The notes under the pieces: model-generated | Told to the model about the DNA's origin: nothing | What the model saw: only the letters and a program-made list of their open reading frames with translations | The model's database searches: none | Source of the DNA: Lachnospiraceae oral taxon 107 str. F0167 | GTDB lineage: Bacteria > Bacillota > Clostridia > Lachnospirales > Lachnospiraceae | DNA length: 64,000 nt | Direction of reading: 5' to 3' | NCBI GenBank assembly: GCA_000209465.1 | Contig: GL890585.1 | Location: forward strand, 166,506-230,505 | Shown: piece after piece, positions 26,106 through 35,885 of the stretch | How positions within the stretch are numbered: the first letter of the stretch is position 1 | How the letters are laid out: the number at the start of each line of letters is the position of its first letter | Program-made: the position numbers and the translations under genes

Positions 26106-26172
26106 ACAAAAAGACCAAATAAACCATATCACTATGGTGTATTTGGTCTTGCCTGTTACCAGTAACAATCCT
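26106..26172 (-). promoter_or_regulatory. RAT antiterminator site overlapping a leader terminator
   Basis: Read on the minus strand, the RAT element begins GGATTGTTACTGGTAACAGG and continues CAAGACC (26172-26145), very close to the known LicT/SacY/BglG target. Its last bases are also the first arm of a terminator (AAGACCAAATA ... TATTTGGTCTT, then a T run, 26150-26106). The two structures exclude each other, the classic arrangement for PRD antiterminators. Confidence 0.9.
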
Positions 26173-26195
26173 AAAATATTAGAATTTATGTAAGT

Positions 26196-26224
26196 ATTAT
26201 GACAGAATTCTTAAGATAAATCAA
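26196..26224 (-). promoter_or_regulatory. Promoter of the antiterminator-PTS operon
   Basis: On the minus strand TTGATT (26224-26219), 17 bases, CATAAT (26201-26196). Transcription would start near 26189 and enter the RAT element at once. Confidence 0.6.
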
Positions 26225-26454
26225 TCGGCAAAATGTAGGAATAAATTTTGGAAAATTAGAGAATATATATAAAAGTAGAGGAAACAGATATAAAAGAAAG
26301 AGAGGAATGGAGTTTCGGAGGAAATTTAACTGTCTTTATAGTATCGAATACAGTATAATATAGTTATAGATAAAAGAGATTTGGATAATTATTAAAACAG
26401 CGCAACAGAGGATATATTTGGAGTGCAACTCCCGGAGTGCCATAATGCATTTAC

Positions 26455-26485
26455 ATAAGCATTTGATAATGAGTAAAATGCTTAT
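26455..26485. repeat. Inverted repeat before the small exported-protein gene
   Basis: ATAAGCATTT and AAATGCTTAT form a perfect 10-base inverted repeat with an 11-base spacer, about 30 bases before the ATG at 26513. It may be an operator or an mRNA hairpin; there is no T run. The spacer 26225-26454 shows only a duplicated GGAGTGC and no gene. Confidence 0.45.
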
Positions 26486-26512
26486 TGACTTTTGTAGAAG
26501 GGAGAAACTTTT

Positions 26513-26839
26513 ATGATAATATTTTCGAAAAACGGTGGTAGAAAAATGTCAATAGCCGCAATTTTGTTATCTCTTATTTGTCTGTTTACCTTGATAAATA
26601 TGAGCAGAATCAAAGCTGATACATTGGATGGTGTGGTTATAAAAATACAGGATAGTTGCATTTTAATGGATTCACTTGATGAGAATGAACCGGGACCGGT
26701 TGAAGTATCATATCCTGATAAATTTGATGTTTCAGAGATTATGGCGGGAGATAGAATAAGAGTATATTATACCGGAGGTATTGCGGAATCCCATCCGTGC
26801 CAAATCAATAAAACAATAAAAATAAAGAAGATAGAGTGA
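26513..26839 (+). CDS. Small exported or membrane-anchored protein of unknown function
   Basis: A 108-residue protein with a hydrophobic stretch at about residues 12-30 that could be an anchor or signal sequence, followed by 75 residues with regular beta-strand pattern ('LDGVVIKIQDSCILMDS', 'MAGDRIRVYYTGGIAES', 'QINKTIKIKKIE'). This resembles the small OB-like domain of DUF3221/YobA-type secreted proteins, but I am not sure of the family. GAAGGGAG precedes the ATG. It stands alone between the PTS operon promoter and a terminator. Confidence 0.65.
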   Translation: MIIFSKNGGRKMSIAAILLSLICLFTLINMSRIKADTLDGVVIKIQDSCILMDSLDENEPGPVEVSYPDKFDVSEIMAGDRIRVYYTGGIAESHPCQINKTIKIKKIE

Positions 26840-26877
26840 AAATTTATATTTGGAGAAGGGTATAAAATATATTCAGT

Positions 26878-26913
26878 AAAAATCGTTCGTATATTTTTCG
26901 GGCGATTTTTTTG
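26878..26913 (+). terminator. Intrinsic terminator
   Basis: AAAAATCGTTCG and CGGGCGATTTTTTT pair (two G-U pairs) and end in a run of seven Ts, 40 bases after the small exported-protein gene. Confidence 0.85.
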
Positions 26914-27000
26914 ATACTATAATCTATATGAAAGTTTAGTGCAAAGCATACTGTTATTGTTCTACAAAATTTAAAGTAATACATTTTAGTAAAGATTTAA

Positions 27001-27226
27001 AGTTGTATTATATAAAACTGCTAAAACCATCTGCAAAAGATATTTTTACAATAAAAGCAACAATAAAACAAGAAAAAATCCGCCTAAAACTAATATTTAA
27101 CTATATTAAATTGTGAATAAAATAATTATTGAATAAACACTGTATTTATATACCTCTATTTTAATACAACTTATAATAGATAAAAAGATGTATTATATTG
27201 TTTTGGGAAATGAGTTGTTTTAATAT
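27001..27226 (+). promoter_or_regulatory. Promoter region of the sugar/arabinose operon with repeated candidate operators
   Basis: The 10-mer AGTTGTATTA occurs at 27001-27010, in inverse form (TAATACAACT) at 27162-27171, and as AGTTGTTTTA at 27213-27222. The last copy overlaps the -10 of a plausible promoter: TTGTTT (27198-27203), 17 bases, TAATAT (27221-27226). These may be sites for the AraR-like regulator encoded at 35875, which is inference. The rest of 26914-27267 is AT-rich with no gene. Confidence 0.45.
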
Positions 27227-27267
27227 AAAAACATCATATAAGTTTTCGTGTATTTTAAGGAGGAAAA

Positions 27268-28446
27268 ATGAAAAAGGTATTTAAAAGGATGGTAGCTTTG
27301 AGTGTGGTAGCAGCTATGGCACTTCCATTGGCGGCTTGCGGAAACAGTAACAATGCCGGTAGTAGTGCAGCCGGTGACACAAAGGGAATAAAGGCGATTG
27401 ATAACAAGGATATTAAAATTGGAGTATCCATATGGTCATCTACCGATGTACTTGGTTCACAGTGTAAAAAAATACTTGATGAGGCTGCAGATGCATTAGG
27501 CGTTCAAGTTCAGTATGTAGACCAGGGACATGTTTCAGAGAAAGTTACTTCATCAGTAGAACAGCTGGTGGCAGCAGGTTGCCAAGGTATCATAATTTGT
27601 AATTCTTCAGATACTGAGATGACTTCAGCTATAAAGACTGCAAATGACAATAAGGTATATCTGTCCCAGTTTTTTAGAATAATAGATAAGGAAAAAAGTG
27701 CGGATATTTATAAGTTGGCAACTGATTCACCATATTATATAGGAGCGGTACATGAGAATGAGCCTGAAAACGGTGAGAAGCTGGTAGAGATTTTGCTTAA
27801 TAAAGGAGATAGAAATATAGGTCTGATTGGCTGGGAACAAGGTGATGCCACATGGCTTGGCAGATGGGAAGGATATAAAGCAGGGGTTGAAAAGTGGAAC
27901 AAAGAGCATCCGGATGATCAGGCAAAACTTTCCGAACCGCAGTATGCCGGAACGTCATCTGAAGGCGGTTCTAAGGCGGCAGAAGCTCTTATGGCGGCAG
28001 ATCCGAACTTAGATGCACTTATACCTGCAGGCGGTGGTGGCGATCCTCTTCAGGGTGTTATCGCGGCAGTGGAAAGAGCAGGCAAGACAGCCGATATAGA
28101 TATAGTTTCAACAGACTTCTTACCGGATCTTGGTGAGAGGCTTAAAAACGGCTCAATGGCGGGTGAATCAGGAGGACATTATTGTGATCCTTTATTCTCA
28201 TTTATGATGGTTTACAATGCAATAAAGGGAAACTATACAGGTATTGAAGGTAAGTTTGAAGATGTATTGTTCCCGTATTTATATGTATCTTCACCGGAGG
28301 ATTATGTCGATTATGAAAAGTATTTTGTAGAGAAACTTCCATATACAAAAGAGGAACTTGTGAGCATGTCGGAACTTAGTTTGGATGATCTTAAGGCAAG
28401 TGCCGCTAAGCTTTCTATACAGGATGCTATGGAGAGAGCAAAGTAG
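27268..28446 (+). CDS. Sugar ABC transporter substrate-binding lipoprotein (LacI/RbsB-like fold)
   Basis: A 392-residue binding protein with lipobox AAC near residue 24 and a Gly/Ser/Asn linker. The two-lobed periplasmic sugar-binding pattern is evident: 'dIKIGVsiwsstDVLGsQCkkIldEAadaLGVqVqyvDqG', 'LVAAGCQGIIICNSSDtEM' near 105-125, and 'aLMAADPNLDALIPAGGGGDPLQGVIAAVERAGK' near 235-270. The genes downstream for two permeases, a double ATPase and arabinose metabolism suggest L-arabinose or another pentose as ligand, which is inference. AAGGAGG precedes the ATG. Confidence 0.9.
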   Translation: MKKVFKRMVALSVVAAMALPLAACGNSNNAGSSAAGDTKGIKAIDNKDIKIGVSIWSSTDVLGSQCKKILDEAADALGVQVQYVDQGHVSEKVTSSVEQLVAAGCQGIIICNSSDTEMTSAIKTANDNKVYLSQFFRIIDKEKSADIYKLATDSPYYIGAVHENEPENGEKLVEILLNKGDRNIGLIGWEQGDATWLGRWEGYKAGVEKWNKEHPDDQAKLSEPQYAGTSSEGGSKAAEALMAADPNLDALIPAGGGGDPLQGVIAAVERAGKTADIDIVSTDFLPDLGERLKNGSMAGESGGHYCDPLFSFMMVYNAIKGNYTGIEGKFEDVLFPYLYVSSPEDYVDYEKYFVEKLPYTKEELVSMSELSLDDLKASAAKLSIQDAMERAK

Positions 28447-28515
28447 TTAAAAATTATGGTTAAGTAATATATGTTTTGAGTAAAATATATATTTTGTTTA
28501 TAGGCAGATTGAAAT

Positions 28516-28611
28516 GGGCTGTTGCATTAAAGATAAATAACACTCGGTACCAATGGTTTTAAATTATACGCCGTGGTAATTTGAGTATTATATTCTTAAT
28601 AGTGACAGCCC
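28516..28611 (+). repeat. Long imperfect hairpin between binding-protein and permease genes
   Basis: GGGCTGT at 28516 pairs with ACAGCCC at 28605, and the arms go on pairing inward (ATTAAAGATAAATAACACTC against GAGTATTATATTCTTAAT, then TACCA against TGGTA). The whole 96-base element can fold into one stem. It lies within an operon at a point where binding-protein mRNA is often stabilised or transcription attenuated. It could instead be a miniature repeat element; no target-site duplication is obvious. Confidence 0.7.
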
Positions 28612-28639
28612 CTTTCTAAAAGGTAATGAGGATTGTAGA

Positions 28640-29608
28640 ATGGATTTTATTACATCAATAAAAAATAAAAAAAATATATCTGCAAAATGCTCGGGATATC
28701 TTATACTTGTGTTTTTGGTGATATTATCATGGGCGGTATTTAAAATACTTTCACCTGAAAACTTTGGTTCTCCGACTAATTTATTAAGTTATTTTCAGGC
28801 AAGTCTTATAGCGACAACAGGTGCTGTAGGATTTTATTTTGTAATGGTAATGGGCATGTTTGATTTTTCTATCGGTGCAAATATTATGCTCTCAGCCATA
28901 GTTGGAAGCGTTTTTGCGGGTAGATTGGGAATGGGATATTTCGGACTTATATTAGGCTGTGTACTTACAGGAACAGTAGTAGGTTTCTTAAACGGATTTT
29001 TCTATGTGAATTTAAGAATTCCATCAATGATAGTTACTACAGGACTGGCACTTATATATGAGTCTGTTGCAAACTATATTGCCGGCGGAGTTGAACAGAC
29101 ATTGGCATCTGAACTGAGAATTTTCGGAAGAATGCCGGGAGATATTATATTGGCATTGATAGCATTTATAACAGCATATTTGATATTAAATTATACTAAA
29201 ATCGGTACTTATACATATGCGATAGGAAGCAATGAGTTTGTAGCAAAGAATATGGGTATCAATGTAAAAAAATACAAGGTTATTGCATTTATAATTTCAG
29301 GTGCTTTTTTAGGGGTTATGTCAATACTTACAATAAGTTATGGTTCATCAATGGTAGCAGTGACCGGAATGGCATCTATGAGCAGAAACTTTATACCTAC
29401 AATGGGATGTTTTTTCGGTTTGGCATTTAAAAAATACGGCATGCCTTTACAGGCAATTATTATAGGTGAGTTCGTAATAAATATAATATTCTTCGGATTT
29501 ATTGCATTGGGTGCACCGACTGCAATTCAGGATGTTATTACAGGTATTACATTATTGATTATTATAACATTGACAACCAAGGTAAATAAAGGCGAGATAG
29601 TTAAGTGA
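28640..29608 (+). CDS. Sugar ABC transporter permease (RbsC/AraH family)
   Basis: A 322-residue polytopic protein of the BPD_transp_2 permease family, with about nine hydrophobic segments. Markers include 'GavGFYFVMVMGMFDFSIGANIMLSAIVGSV' near 75-100, 'NGFFYVNLRIPSMIVTTGLALIYES' near 118-140 and 'AIGSNEFVAKNMGINVKKYK' near 195-215. It probably forms a heterodimer with the second permease downstream. The ribosome site is weak (GGTAATGAGG), and the long hairpin just upstream may affect its expression. Confidence 0.9.
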   Translation: MDFITSIKNKKNISAKCSGYLILVFLVILSWAVFKILSPENFGSPTNLLSYFQASLIATTGAVGFYFVMVMGMFDFSIGANIMLSAIVGSVFAGRLGMGYFGLILGCVLTGTVVGFLNGFFYVNLRIPSMIVTTGLALIYESVANYIAGGVEQTLASELRIFGRMPGDIILALIAFITAYLILNYTKIGTYTYAIGSNEFVAKNMGINVKKYKVIAFIISGAFLGVMSILTISYGSSMVAVTGMASMSRNFIPTMGCFFGLAFKKYGMPLQAIIIGEFVINIIFFGFIALGAPTAIQDVITGITLLIIITLTTKVNKGEIVK

Positions 29609-29643
29609 CGGATGCCTTTTAGGCATTTCCAAAAGGAGAGAAG

Positions 29644-31143
29644 ATGAGTGAAGTAAGATTACAGGTTGAACATCTATGTAAATCTTTTGGCATTACAAAG
29701 GCTGTCGCAGATGTTTCATTTAATATAAATAAAGGTGAGGTTCATGCACTGATAGGTGAAAACGGTTCGGGTAAGTCTACGCTTACAAATATGCTTACCG
29801 GAATTTATACAATAGACAGCGGTAAGTTTATTTTGGACGGTAAGGAAGTTAATCCCAAAAATCAGGTGGATGCAAATAATGAAGGTATTTCAATAATAGT
29901 ACAGGAACTTGGTACATTGTCGGGACTTACCGTTGCTGAAAACATTTTTTTGGGGCATGAAGATAAATTTACAAAGTTTGGAATAAAAAATACAAATTTG
30001 ATGAATAAAATAGCGACCGATCTTTTGAAAAAATACGGATTTGAGAGAATTAAAGCAGGAGAAATAATAGATCATTATAACTTTGAGGACAGAAAACTTA
30101 TAGAAATTGTAAAGGCAACATATTTTGATCCTAAAATCGTGGTAATAGATGAGACTACAACCGCACTTTCAAATGAGGGAAGACATGAACTGTACAAGCA
30201 TATGGAAAGAATAAAAAAGTCAGGGAATACGGTGATATTCATCTCACATGATTTGCCGGAAATACTTGAGAAGTCCGATACTATTACAGTACTAAGAGAC
30301 GGTGTATATATAGATACGGTTTTGTCTAAGGATATGGATGAAGAGGGGCTTAGAAAATTGATGGTCGGCAGAGAACTTGAAGGGGACTACTATAGAAAAG
30401 ATTATGGAGATTCAGTTCGTGATGAAGTAGTGCTTTCGGTGAAAAAAGTATCTGTCCCGGGTATTTTGAATGATGTGAGTTTTGAACTCCATAGGGGAGA
30501 AATATTGGGGTTTGGCGGACTGTCCGAATCCGGTATGCATGAGATAGGAAAGGCGGTTTTCGGTGCATCTTATGACAGAAGCGGAAGTGTTGTACTCGCT
30601 GACGGAACACAGATCAATGATATACCTACAGCAATAGCAAACTCGATAGCCTATACATCAAAAGACAGGGACAATGAATCTGTGGTAATGAATCAATCTA
30701 TCGGAGATAATATTTGTCTGCCATCGCTTGATAAGCTTACCTCAAAGTGGAAGTTTTTATCAGACAGAGCGATGAATGATTTTGCAAATGAATATGCAAA
30801 AAAGATGTCTGTAAAGATGGTAAATACAGAACAGTTTGTATCAGATCTTTCGGGAGGAAATAAGCAAAAGGTGGTACTTGCAAGATGGATAGGAAAGGAT
30901 TCGGATATTGTGGTACTGGATTCTCCGACAAGAGGTATTGATATAAAAGTAAAGCAGGATATTTATAATCTTATGAATCATATGATAAAAAACGGAAAAT
31001 CCATTATTATGATCTCAGAAGAACTGATGGAACTTATAGGTATGTGTGACAGGATAATCATTATGAAAGACGGGAAGATTTCAGGTGAAATAGACAGAAG
31101 CGTGGAGATAGGTGAGAATACTCTTATTTCCATGATGGTTTAG
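29644..31143 (+). CDS. Sugar ABC transporter ATP-binding protein with two ATPase domains
   Basis: The 499-residue protein has the fused double-ATPase layout of RbsA/MglA/AraG. The first half has Walker A GENGSGKST near residue 38 and Walker B 'IVVIDETTTALS' near 160-170, but its signature is degenerate (YNFEDRKLIEIVKA instead of LSxGxxQ). The second half has a degenerate Walker A (GFGGLSESGMHE), a good signature LSGGNKQKVVLARWI near 404 and Walker B 'IVVLDSPTRGID'. Such asymmetry is common in this family. AAAGGAGAG precedes the ATG. Confidence 0.92.
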   Translation: MSEVRLQVEHLCKSFGITKAVADVSFNINKGEVHALIGENGSGKSTLTNMLTGIYTIDSGKFILDGKEVNPKNQVDANNEGISIIVQELGTLSGLTVAENIFLGHEDKFTKFGIKNTNLMNKIATDLLKKYGFERIKAGEIIDHYNFEDRKLIEIVKATYFDPKIVVIDETTTALSNEGRHELYKHMERIKKSGNTVIFISHDLPEILEKSDTITVLRDGVYIDTVLSKDMDEEGLRKLMVGRELEGDYYRKDYGDSVRDEVVLSVKKVSVPGILNDVSFELHRGEILGFGGLSESGMHEIGKAVFGASYDRSGSVVLADGTQINDIPTAIANSIAYTSKDRDNESVVMNQSIGDNICLPSLDKLTSKWKFLSDRAMNDFANEYAKKMSVKMVNTEQFVSDLSGGNKQKVVLARWIGKDSDIVVLDSPTRGIDIKVKQDIYNLMNHMIKNGKSIIMISEELMELIGMCDRIIIMKDGKISGEIDRSVEIGENTLISMMV

Positions 31144-31151
31144 GAGGAAAT

Positions 31152-32069
31152 ATGAATAAGAATAATATTTTACGCGCTGTTTTACCTATAGCCGGTTTAT
31201 TTGTTATTTTTATAATCTTTAATATTTTTACAAACTGGAGAATGGTTTCTAATTTACCATTAGTATTGTCACAGGCATATGTGGTTATGATTTCCGCAAC
31301 AGGTGTATTTTTTATTATGACAATGGGTGGTCTTGATTTTTCACAAGGATCGATTCTGGGGATTTCCTCTATAGCGGTATGCATACTGTCAAAATACAAT
31401 ATACCTTTGGCAATACTTGGAGGTGTTTGTACAGGAGCAATTATTGGTGGAATAAACGGATATTTTTATGTGAACAGAAAAATACAGTCATTTATTGTGA
31501 CGATATGTACTATGTTTTTACTTAGAGGAGTAATAAGATATCTTACAACCAATGCACCTGTTGCAGGATCGGCAGCATTGGTAAATTTTGATACAATCGA
31601 ATTAAAGGTTGGGATTACAGTAATTATAGTTTTAACAGCATTTGTAATATTCAGATTTACAAAGTTCGGTAAATATCTAAAGGCTATAGGTGCGGGAGAA
31701 AAAGCCGCTATATTTGCGGGAATCAGAACTGATAATATGAAATTCCTGGTATATGTATTGGCAGGTGCTATGACCGGATTTGCCGCTTTTATTAATGTTA
31801 TAAAAGTAGGCTCGGTAACTTCCTCCGGAGGAAGCCAATTGGAAACTCAGATTTTAATAGCATTGGTACTTGGAGGTATGCCTATATCAGGTGGTGCAAA
31901 GGTAAGATTTGAGAATATAATTATAGGTTCATTATTATATATTGTATTAAACAGCGGATTGACAATGATGGGATTTTCTACACAGATGATGCAGCTTATA
32001 CAGGGCGTAGTTTTCTTGATATTTGTTGCGGTATTTGCCGACAGGAAATCAATACAGGTTATAAAGTAA
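31152..32069 (+). CDS. Second sugar ABC transporter permease (RbsC/AraH family)
   Basis: A 305-residue polytopic permease of the same family as the one at 28640 but clearly different in sequence. It shows 'TGVFFIMTMGGLDFSQGSILGISSIAV' near 55-80, 'INGYFYVNRKIQSFIVTICTMFLLRGVIRY' near 100-130 and 'AIGAGEKAAIFAGIRTDNMKF' near 178-198. Eight bases separate it from the ATPase gene. With two unequal permeases the channel is likely a heterodimer. Confidence 0.9.
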   Translation: MNKNNILRAVLPIAGLFVIFIIFNIFTNWRMVSNLPLVLSQAYVVMISATGVFFIMTMGGLDFSQGSILGISSIAVCILSKYNIPLAILGGVCTGAIIGGINGYFYVNRKIQSFIVTICTMFLLRGVIRYLTTNAPVAGSAALVNFDTIELKVGITVIIVLTAFVIFRFTKFGKYLKAIGAGEKAAIFAGIRTDNMKFLVYVLAGAMTGFAAFINVIKVGSVTSSGGSQLETQILIALVLGGMPISGGAKVRFENIIIGSLLYIVLNSGLTMMGFSTQMMQLIQGVVFLIFVAVFADRKSIQVIK

Positions 32070-32147
32070 TTATTAATGGTATGTTAAAAGATTACAGTTT
32101 AAAGATCGGATATAGCATATTTTAAAGGCTATAAGAAATGGAGCAAT

Positions 32148-33578
32148 ATGAAGAAGATATATTTTATAGTTGGCAGTCAGGATTTATATGGCAGAGATTG
32201 TTTAGATACTGTTGCAAAAGACAGTGAGGAAATGGTAAAATTTTTAAATGAAAAGCTTTGCTCTGTAGCAGAACTTGAACTGTTGCCTATTGTGGAAACA
32301 TCTGAGATTTGTATAGAAAACTTTAAGAAGGTCATGGTTGATGAGGAGTGTGTGGGTGTAATCACTTGGATGCATACATTTTCACCTGCAAAGATGTGGA
32401 TAAAGGGATTGTCATTGCTAAGAAAACCTTTATTACATTTACATACACAGTATAATGAAAAGCTGCCTTATGAGAGTATAGATATGGATTTTATGAATTT
32501 GAATCAATCTGCTCATGGAGATAGGGAATATGGCTTTATACTTGCAAGAATGAGCATTGTGCATGAGGTGGTTGCAGGATACTATAAGCATGAGAGAGTT
32601 ATATCACAAATAAGAAGATTTATAGAAGTGGCAAATGCTATTGATTTTTCAAGGCATTTGAAGGTGGCAAGCTTCGGTAACAATATGCGTGAGGTTGCGG
32701 TTACAGACGGAGACAGAGTTGAAAGCCAAATAAAATACGGCTGGGAATGCAATTATTATGCACTTGGGGATCTTGTAAATATAATCAGCTCTGTAAGTGA
32801 AACTGAGATAGATAAAAAGATGGATGAGTATCTTAAAAAGTATACTTTGAAAACTGACAATATAGCTGCGGTAAGGGAACAGGCAAAGTATGAGGTAGGG
32901 CTTGATAAATTCCTTGAAAAAAATAAAATAGGAGCTTTTACAGATACATTCCAGGATCTACATGGGCTTAGACAATTACCCGGTATCTCAGCACAGAATT
33001 TGATGGCAAGGGGTATAGGATTTGCTCCGGAGGGAGATTATAAAACAAGTGCTTTTTCCGCGGTACTTATGAAGATGGCACAGCATAGAGAGGGAGCGAC
33101 CGGTTTTATCGAGGACTATACATATGATTTAACTGAAAATGAGGAAATTGAACTTGCCAGTCATATGCTTGAAGTTCCGCCTTCATTTGCCGCTACAAAG
33201 CCGGAGATACAGGTGCTGCCTCTTGGAATAGGGGGTAAGGAAGATCCTGCCAGACTGGTATTTGACGGGGTGACAGGTGATGGAATACAGGTTACAATGG
33301 TGGATATGGGTGACAGGTTCAGGATTATTTGTGCAGATATTGAACTTATTAAGCAGCCGCATGAGATGCCGAAGCTGCCTGTTGCAAGAATTATGTACAG
33401 ACATAAGCCGAATTTTGAGATAGGAACTGCTGCATGGTGTTATGCAGGTGGAGCACATCATTCTATTGTATCCACTGCGCTCACAAGATATGATATTGCT
33501 ATGTTTGCCAAGCTTACGGGCAGTGAACTTATTACAATAGGTGATGATACAAGAATAGAGGATTTATTACGCCTATAA
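32148..33578 (+). CDS. araA: L-arabinose isomerase
   Basis: The 476-residue enzyme converts L-arabinose to L-ribulose in the cytosol. It opens with '[18 protein letters not shown]', a near-invariant AraA start, and contains '[19 protein letters not shown]' near 285-303 with the catalytic Glu, 'FIEDYTYDL' with the second Glu and '[13 protein letters not shown]' near 433-445 with metal-binding His residues. Full length for the family. It begins a tight araA-araD-kinase-regulator run directly after the transporter genes. Confidence 0.96.
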   Translation: MKKIYFIVGSQDLYGRDCLDTVAKDSEEMVKFLNEKLCSVAELELLPIVETSEICIENFKKVMVDEECVGVITWMHTFSPAKMWIKGLSLLRKPLLHLHTQYNEKLPYESIDMDFMNLNQSAHGDREYGFILARMSIVHEVVAGYYKHERVISQIRRFIEVANAIDFSRHLKVASFGNNMREVAVTDGDRVESQIKYGWECNYYALGDLVNIISSVSETEIDKKMDEYLKKYTLKTDNIAAVREQAKYEVGLDKFLEKNKIGAFTDTFQDLHGLRQLPGISAQNLMARGIGFAPEGDYKTSAFSAVLMKMAQHREGATGFIEDYTYDLTENEEIELASHMLEVPPSFAATKPEIQVLPLGIGGKEDPARLVFDGVTGDGIQVTMVDMGDRFRIICADIELIKQPHEMPKLPVARIMYRHKPNFEIGTAAWCYAGGAHHSIVSTALTRYDIAMFAKLTGSELITIGDDTRIEDLLRL

Positions 33579-33589
33579 ACAGGAGATTT

Positions 33590-34282
33590 ATGTTAGAAAA
33601 ATTAAAAAAAGAAGTATATGAGGCAAATATGCTTTTGCCAAAGTATGGACTTGTAACATTTACCTGGGGAAATGTATCGGGCATAGATGAAGAAAGAAAG
33701 TACTTTGTAATAAAGCCAAGCGGAATAGAATATGACAGGCTTACCCCTGATGATATGGTGGTGATGGACTTGGAAGGTAAAAAGATTGAGGGGAAGTATA
33801 ATCCCTCATCCGATACAAAGACGCATCTTGTACTGTATCAAAATTTTAAAGATATAGGAGGCATTGTACATACCCATTCCCCATATGCCACAGGGTTTGC
33901 ACAGGCAGGTAGAGATATTGTATGTATGGGAACCACACAATGTGATTATTTCTATGGTGATATTCCATGTGTAAGGCATCTTACAAAGGAAGAACTTGAT
34001 GAGGACTATGAACTTAATACCGGAAAGGTGATAGTGGAAACCTTTAAGGATAGAAAGATTGATCCTTTATATATACCCGGATGTATATGTCACAGTCATG
34101 GACCTTTTGCATGGGGGAAGGATGCACATAATGCCGTACATAATGCGGTGGTTATGGAAGAGGTGGCAAAGATGAACCTTTTTGCATTGAGCATAAATCC
34201 TGATGCCGAAAGGGCGCCGAAGTATCTGCAGGATAAACATTTTTTAAGAAAGCATGGTAAGAATGCTTACTATGGGAACTAG
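33590..34282 (+). CDS. araD: L-ribulose-5-phosphate 4-epimerase
   Basis: A 230-residue class II aldolase/adducin-fold enzyme interconverting L-ribulose 5-phosphate and D-xylulose 5-phosphate. '[13 protein letters not shown]' near 22-34, the zinc-site [14 protein letters not shown] near 96-109, '[13 protein letters not shown]' near 124 and '[10 protein letters not shown]' near 165-175 are as in E. coli AraD, and the length is nearly identical. Eleven bases follow araA; AGGAG precedes the ATG. Confidence 0.96.
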   Translation: MLEKLKKEVYEANMLLPKYGLVTFTWGNVSGIDEERKYFVIKPSGIEYDRLTPDDMVVMDLEGKKIEGKYNPSSDTKTHLVLYQNFKDIGGIVHTHSPYATGFAQAGRDIVCMGTTQCDYFYGDIPCVRHLTKEELDEDYELNTGKVIVETFKDRKIDPLYIPGCICHSHGPFAWGKDAHNAVHNAVVMEEVAKMNLFALSINPDAERAPKYLQDKHFLRKHGKNAYYGN

Positions 34283-34289
34283 GGGGAAT

Positions 34290-35885
34290 ATGGAAGTTAG
34301 ACAGATAATAGAGAGCGGAGATATATTTTTAGGTATTGAGCTGGGTTCCACAAGGATAAAGGCTGTGTTAACAGATGATTCGGGACTGGTGCTCGGCACA
34401 GGTATACATGATTGGGAAAACAGCTTTATAGACGGCATTTGGACATATCCTATAGATGAGATACTTTCAGGTATTTCAAGCTGTTATAAAAGTTTGAAAG
34501 CCGATATAAAGGAGAAATATGATATAACCATAAAGCAGGTAAAGTATATGGGCATCAGTGCTATGATGCATGGATATATGGCTTTTGATAAGGATATGAA
34601 TCTTTTATCTCCGTTTCAAACATGGAGAAACTCAAATACTGAAAATGCAGCCGGGGAGCTGAGTGAAGATTTTAAATTTAATATACCTCTCAGATGGACA
34701 ATAGCACATTTATATCAGAGGATTCTTGATAAAGAAGAGCATGTAAGAAATATTGATTTTGTTACAACTTTGTCTTCATATATTCACTATATGTTGACGG
34801 GAGAAAAGAATATAGGTATAGGTGATGCTTCAGGTATCTTTCCGATAGATTCGGTGGATAATAACTATGATGAAAAGATGCTTGGTATATTCGAAGAAAA
34901 AATAAAAGATCGCAATTATCCCTGGAAGATAAGAGAAATACTGCCAAAAGTCATGGTAGCAGGAGAATGTGCCGGTGTGCTTACAAAATCAGGTGCAAAT
35001 CTTTTGGATAAAGACGGTGATTTGATGGAGGGCAGTATACTTTGTCCGCCTGAGGGTGATGCAGGTACAGGTATGGTGGCGACCAATTCCATTGCAAAAG
35101 GCACCGGAAATATGTCGGCGGGTACAAGTATGTTTGCAATGCTTGTACTTGATAAGAAGCTTAATAACTATTATGAGGAGATAGATATGGTGACCACACC
35201 GAGTGGAGATCCGGTGGCTATGTCACATGCCAATAACGGTACGGGCGATTTGAATGCCTGGGTGGGACTGTTTAGAGAGTTCTCAAAGCTTCTTGGTATA
35301 AATGTATCTGACGGTGAGCTTTATGAAAAGCTTTATACAAATTCTTTAAAAGGCAGTGCCGACTGTGGAAATCTGATGGCTTTCGGATATTTTTCCGGTG
35401 AGGGTATTACAAAGTTGAATGAGGGCAGACCTCTGTTTTTAAGGAGCCCGAAGAGTGATTTTAATCTTGCGAATTTTATGAGAGCACATCTTTACAGCTC
35501 ACTTGCCGCCGTTAAGGTAGGACTTGATATTCTGACAGAGAAAGAGAATGTAAAGATCAAGAAAATGATGGGGCATGGAGGCTTCTTTAAAACAAAGGGA
35601 GTAGGACAAAGATACCTTTCAGCCGCCATAAATGCTCCTGTGGAAGTACTTGAAACGGCAGGTGAAGGCGGTGCATGGGGAATTGCACTTCTTGCATTAT
35701 TTACAAAGCATGCGACTGAATACAAAGGATTGGATGAGTTCTTGAAAAAAAGAATTTTTTCAAATAATTCCGGAAGTGAAATTATGGCAGAAGAAAAGGA
35801 CGTGGATGGATTTAAACTTTTTACACAGAGATATCTTAAGGCTGTGGATATTGAAAGGTTAAGTGTAGAGAAATTTGCTGAGTGA
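34290..35885 (+). CDS. FGGY-family carbohydrate kinase, probable L-ribulokinase
   Basis: The 531-residue protein is an FGGY kinase: 'FLGIELGSTRIKAVLTDDSG' near 16-35 is the N-terminal phosphate motif, 'GISAMMHGYMAFD' near 89-100 is the substrate loop, and 'GNMSAGTSMFAMLVL' near 274-288 and 'GEGGAWGIALLALF' near 461 lie in the C-terminal lobe. Being between araD and an AraR-like regulator, it most likely phosphorylates L-ribulose, though it belongs to a branch distinct from E. coli AraB and araB should be assigned with care. ATG at 34290 follows AGGGGGA, eight bases after araD. Confidence 0.88.
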   Translation: MEVRQIIESGDIFLGIELGSTRIKAVLTDDSGLVLGTGIHDWENSFIDGIWTYPIDEILSGISSCYKSLKADIKEKYDITIKQVKYMGISAMMHGYMAFDKDMNLLSPFQTWRNSNTENAAGELSEDFKFNIPLRWTIAHLYQRILDKEEHVRNIDFVTTLSSYIHYMLTGEKNIGIGDASGIFPIDSVDNNYDEKMLGIFEEKIKDRNYPWKIREILPKVMVAGECAGVLTKSGANLLDKDGDLMEGSILCPPEGDAGTGMVATNSIAKGTGNMSAGTSMFAMLVLDKKLNNYYEEIDMVTTPSGDPVAMSHANNGTGDLNAWVGLFREFSKLLGINVSDGELYEKLYTNSLKGSADCGNLMAFGYFSGEGITKLNEGRPLFLRSPKSDFNLANFMRAHLYSSLAAVKVGLDILTEKENVKIKKMMGHGGFFKTKGVGQRYLSAAINAPVEVLETAGEGGAWGIALLALFTKHATEYKGLDEFLKKRIFSNNSGSEIMAEEKDVDGFKLFTQRYLKAVDIERLSVEKFAE

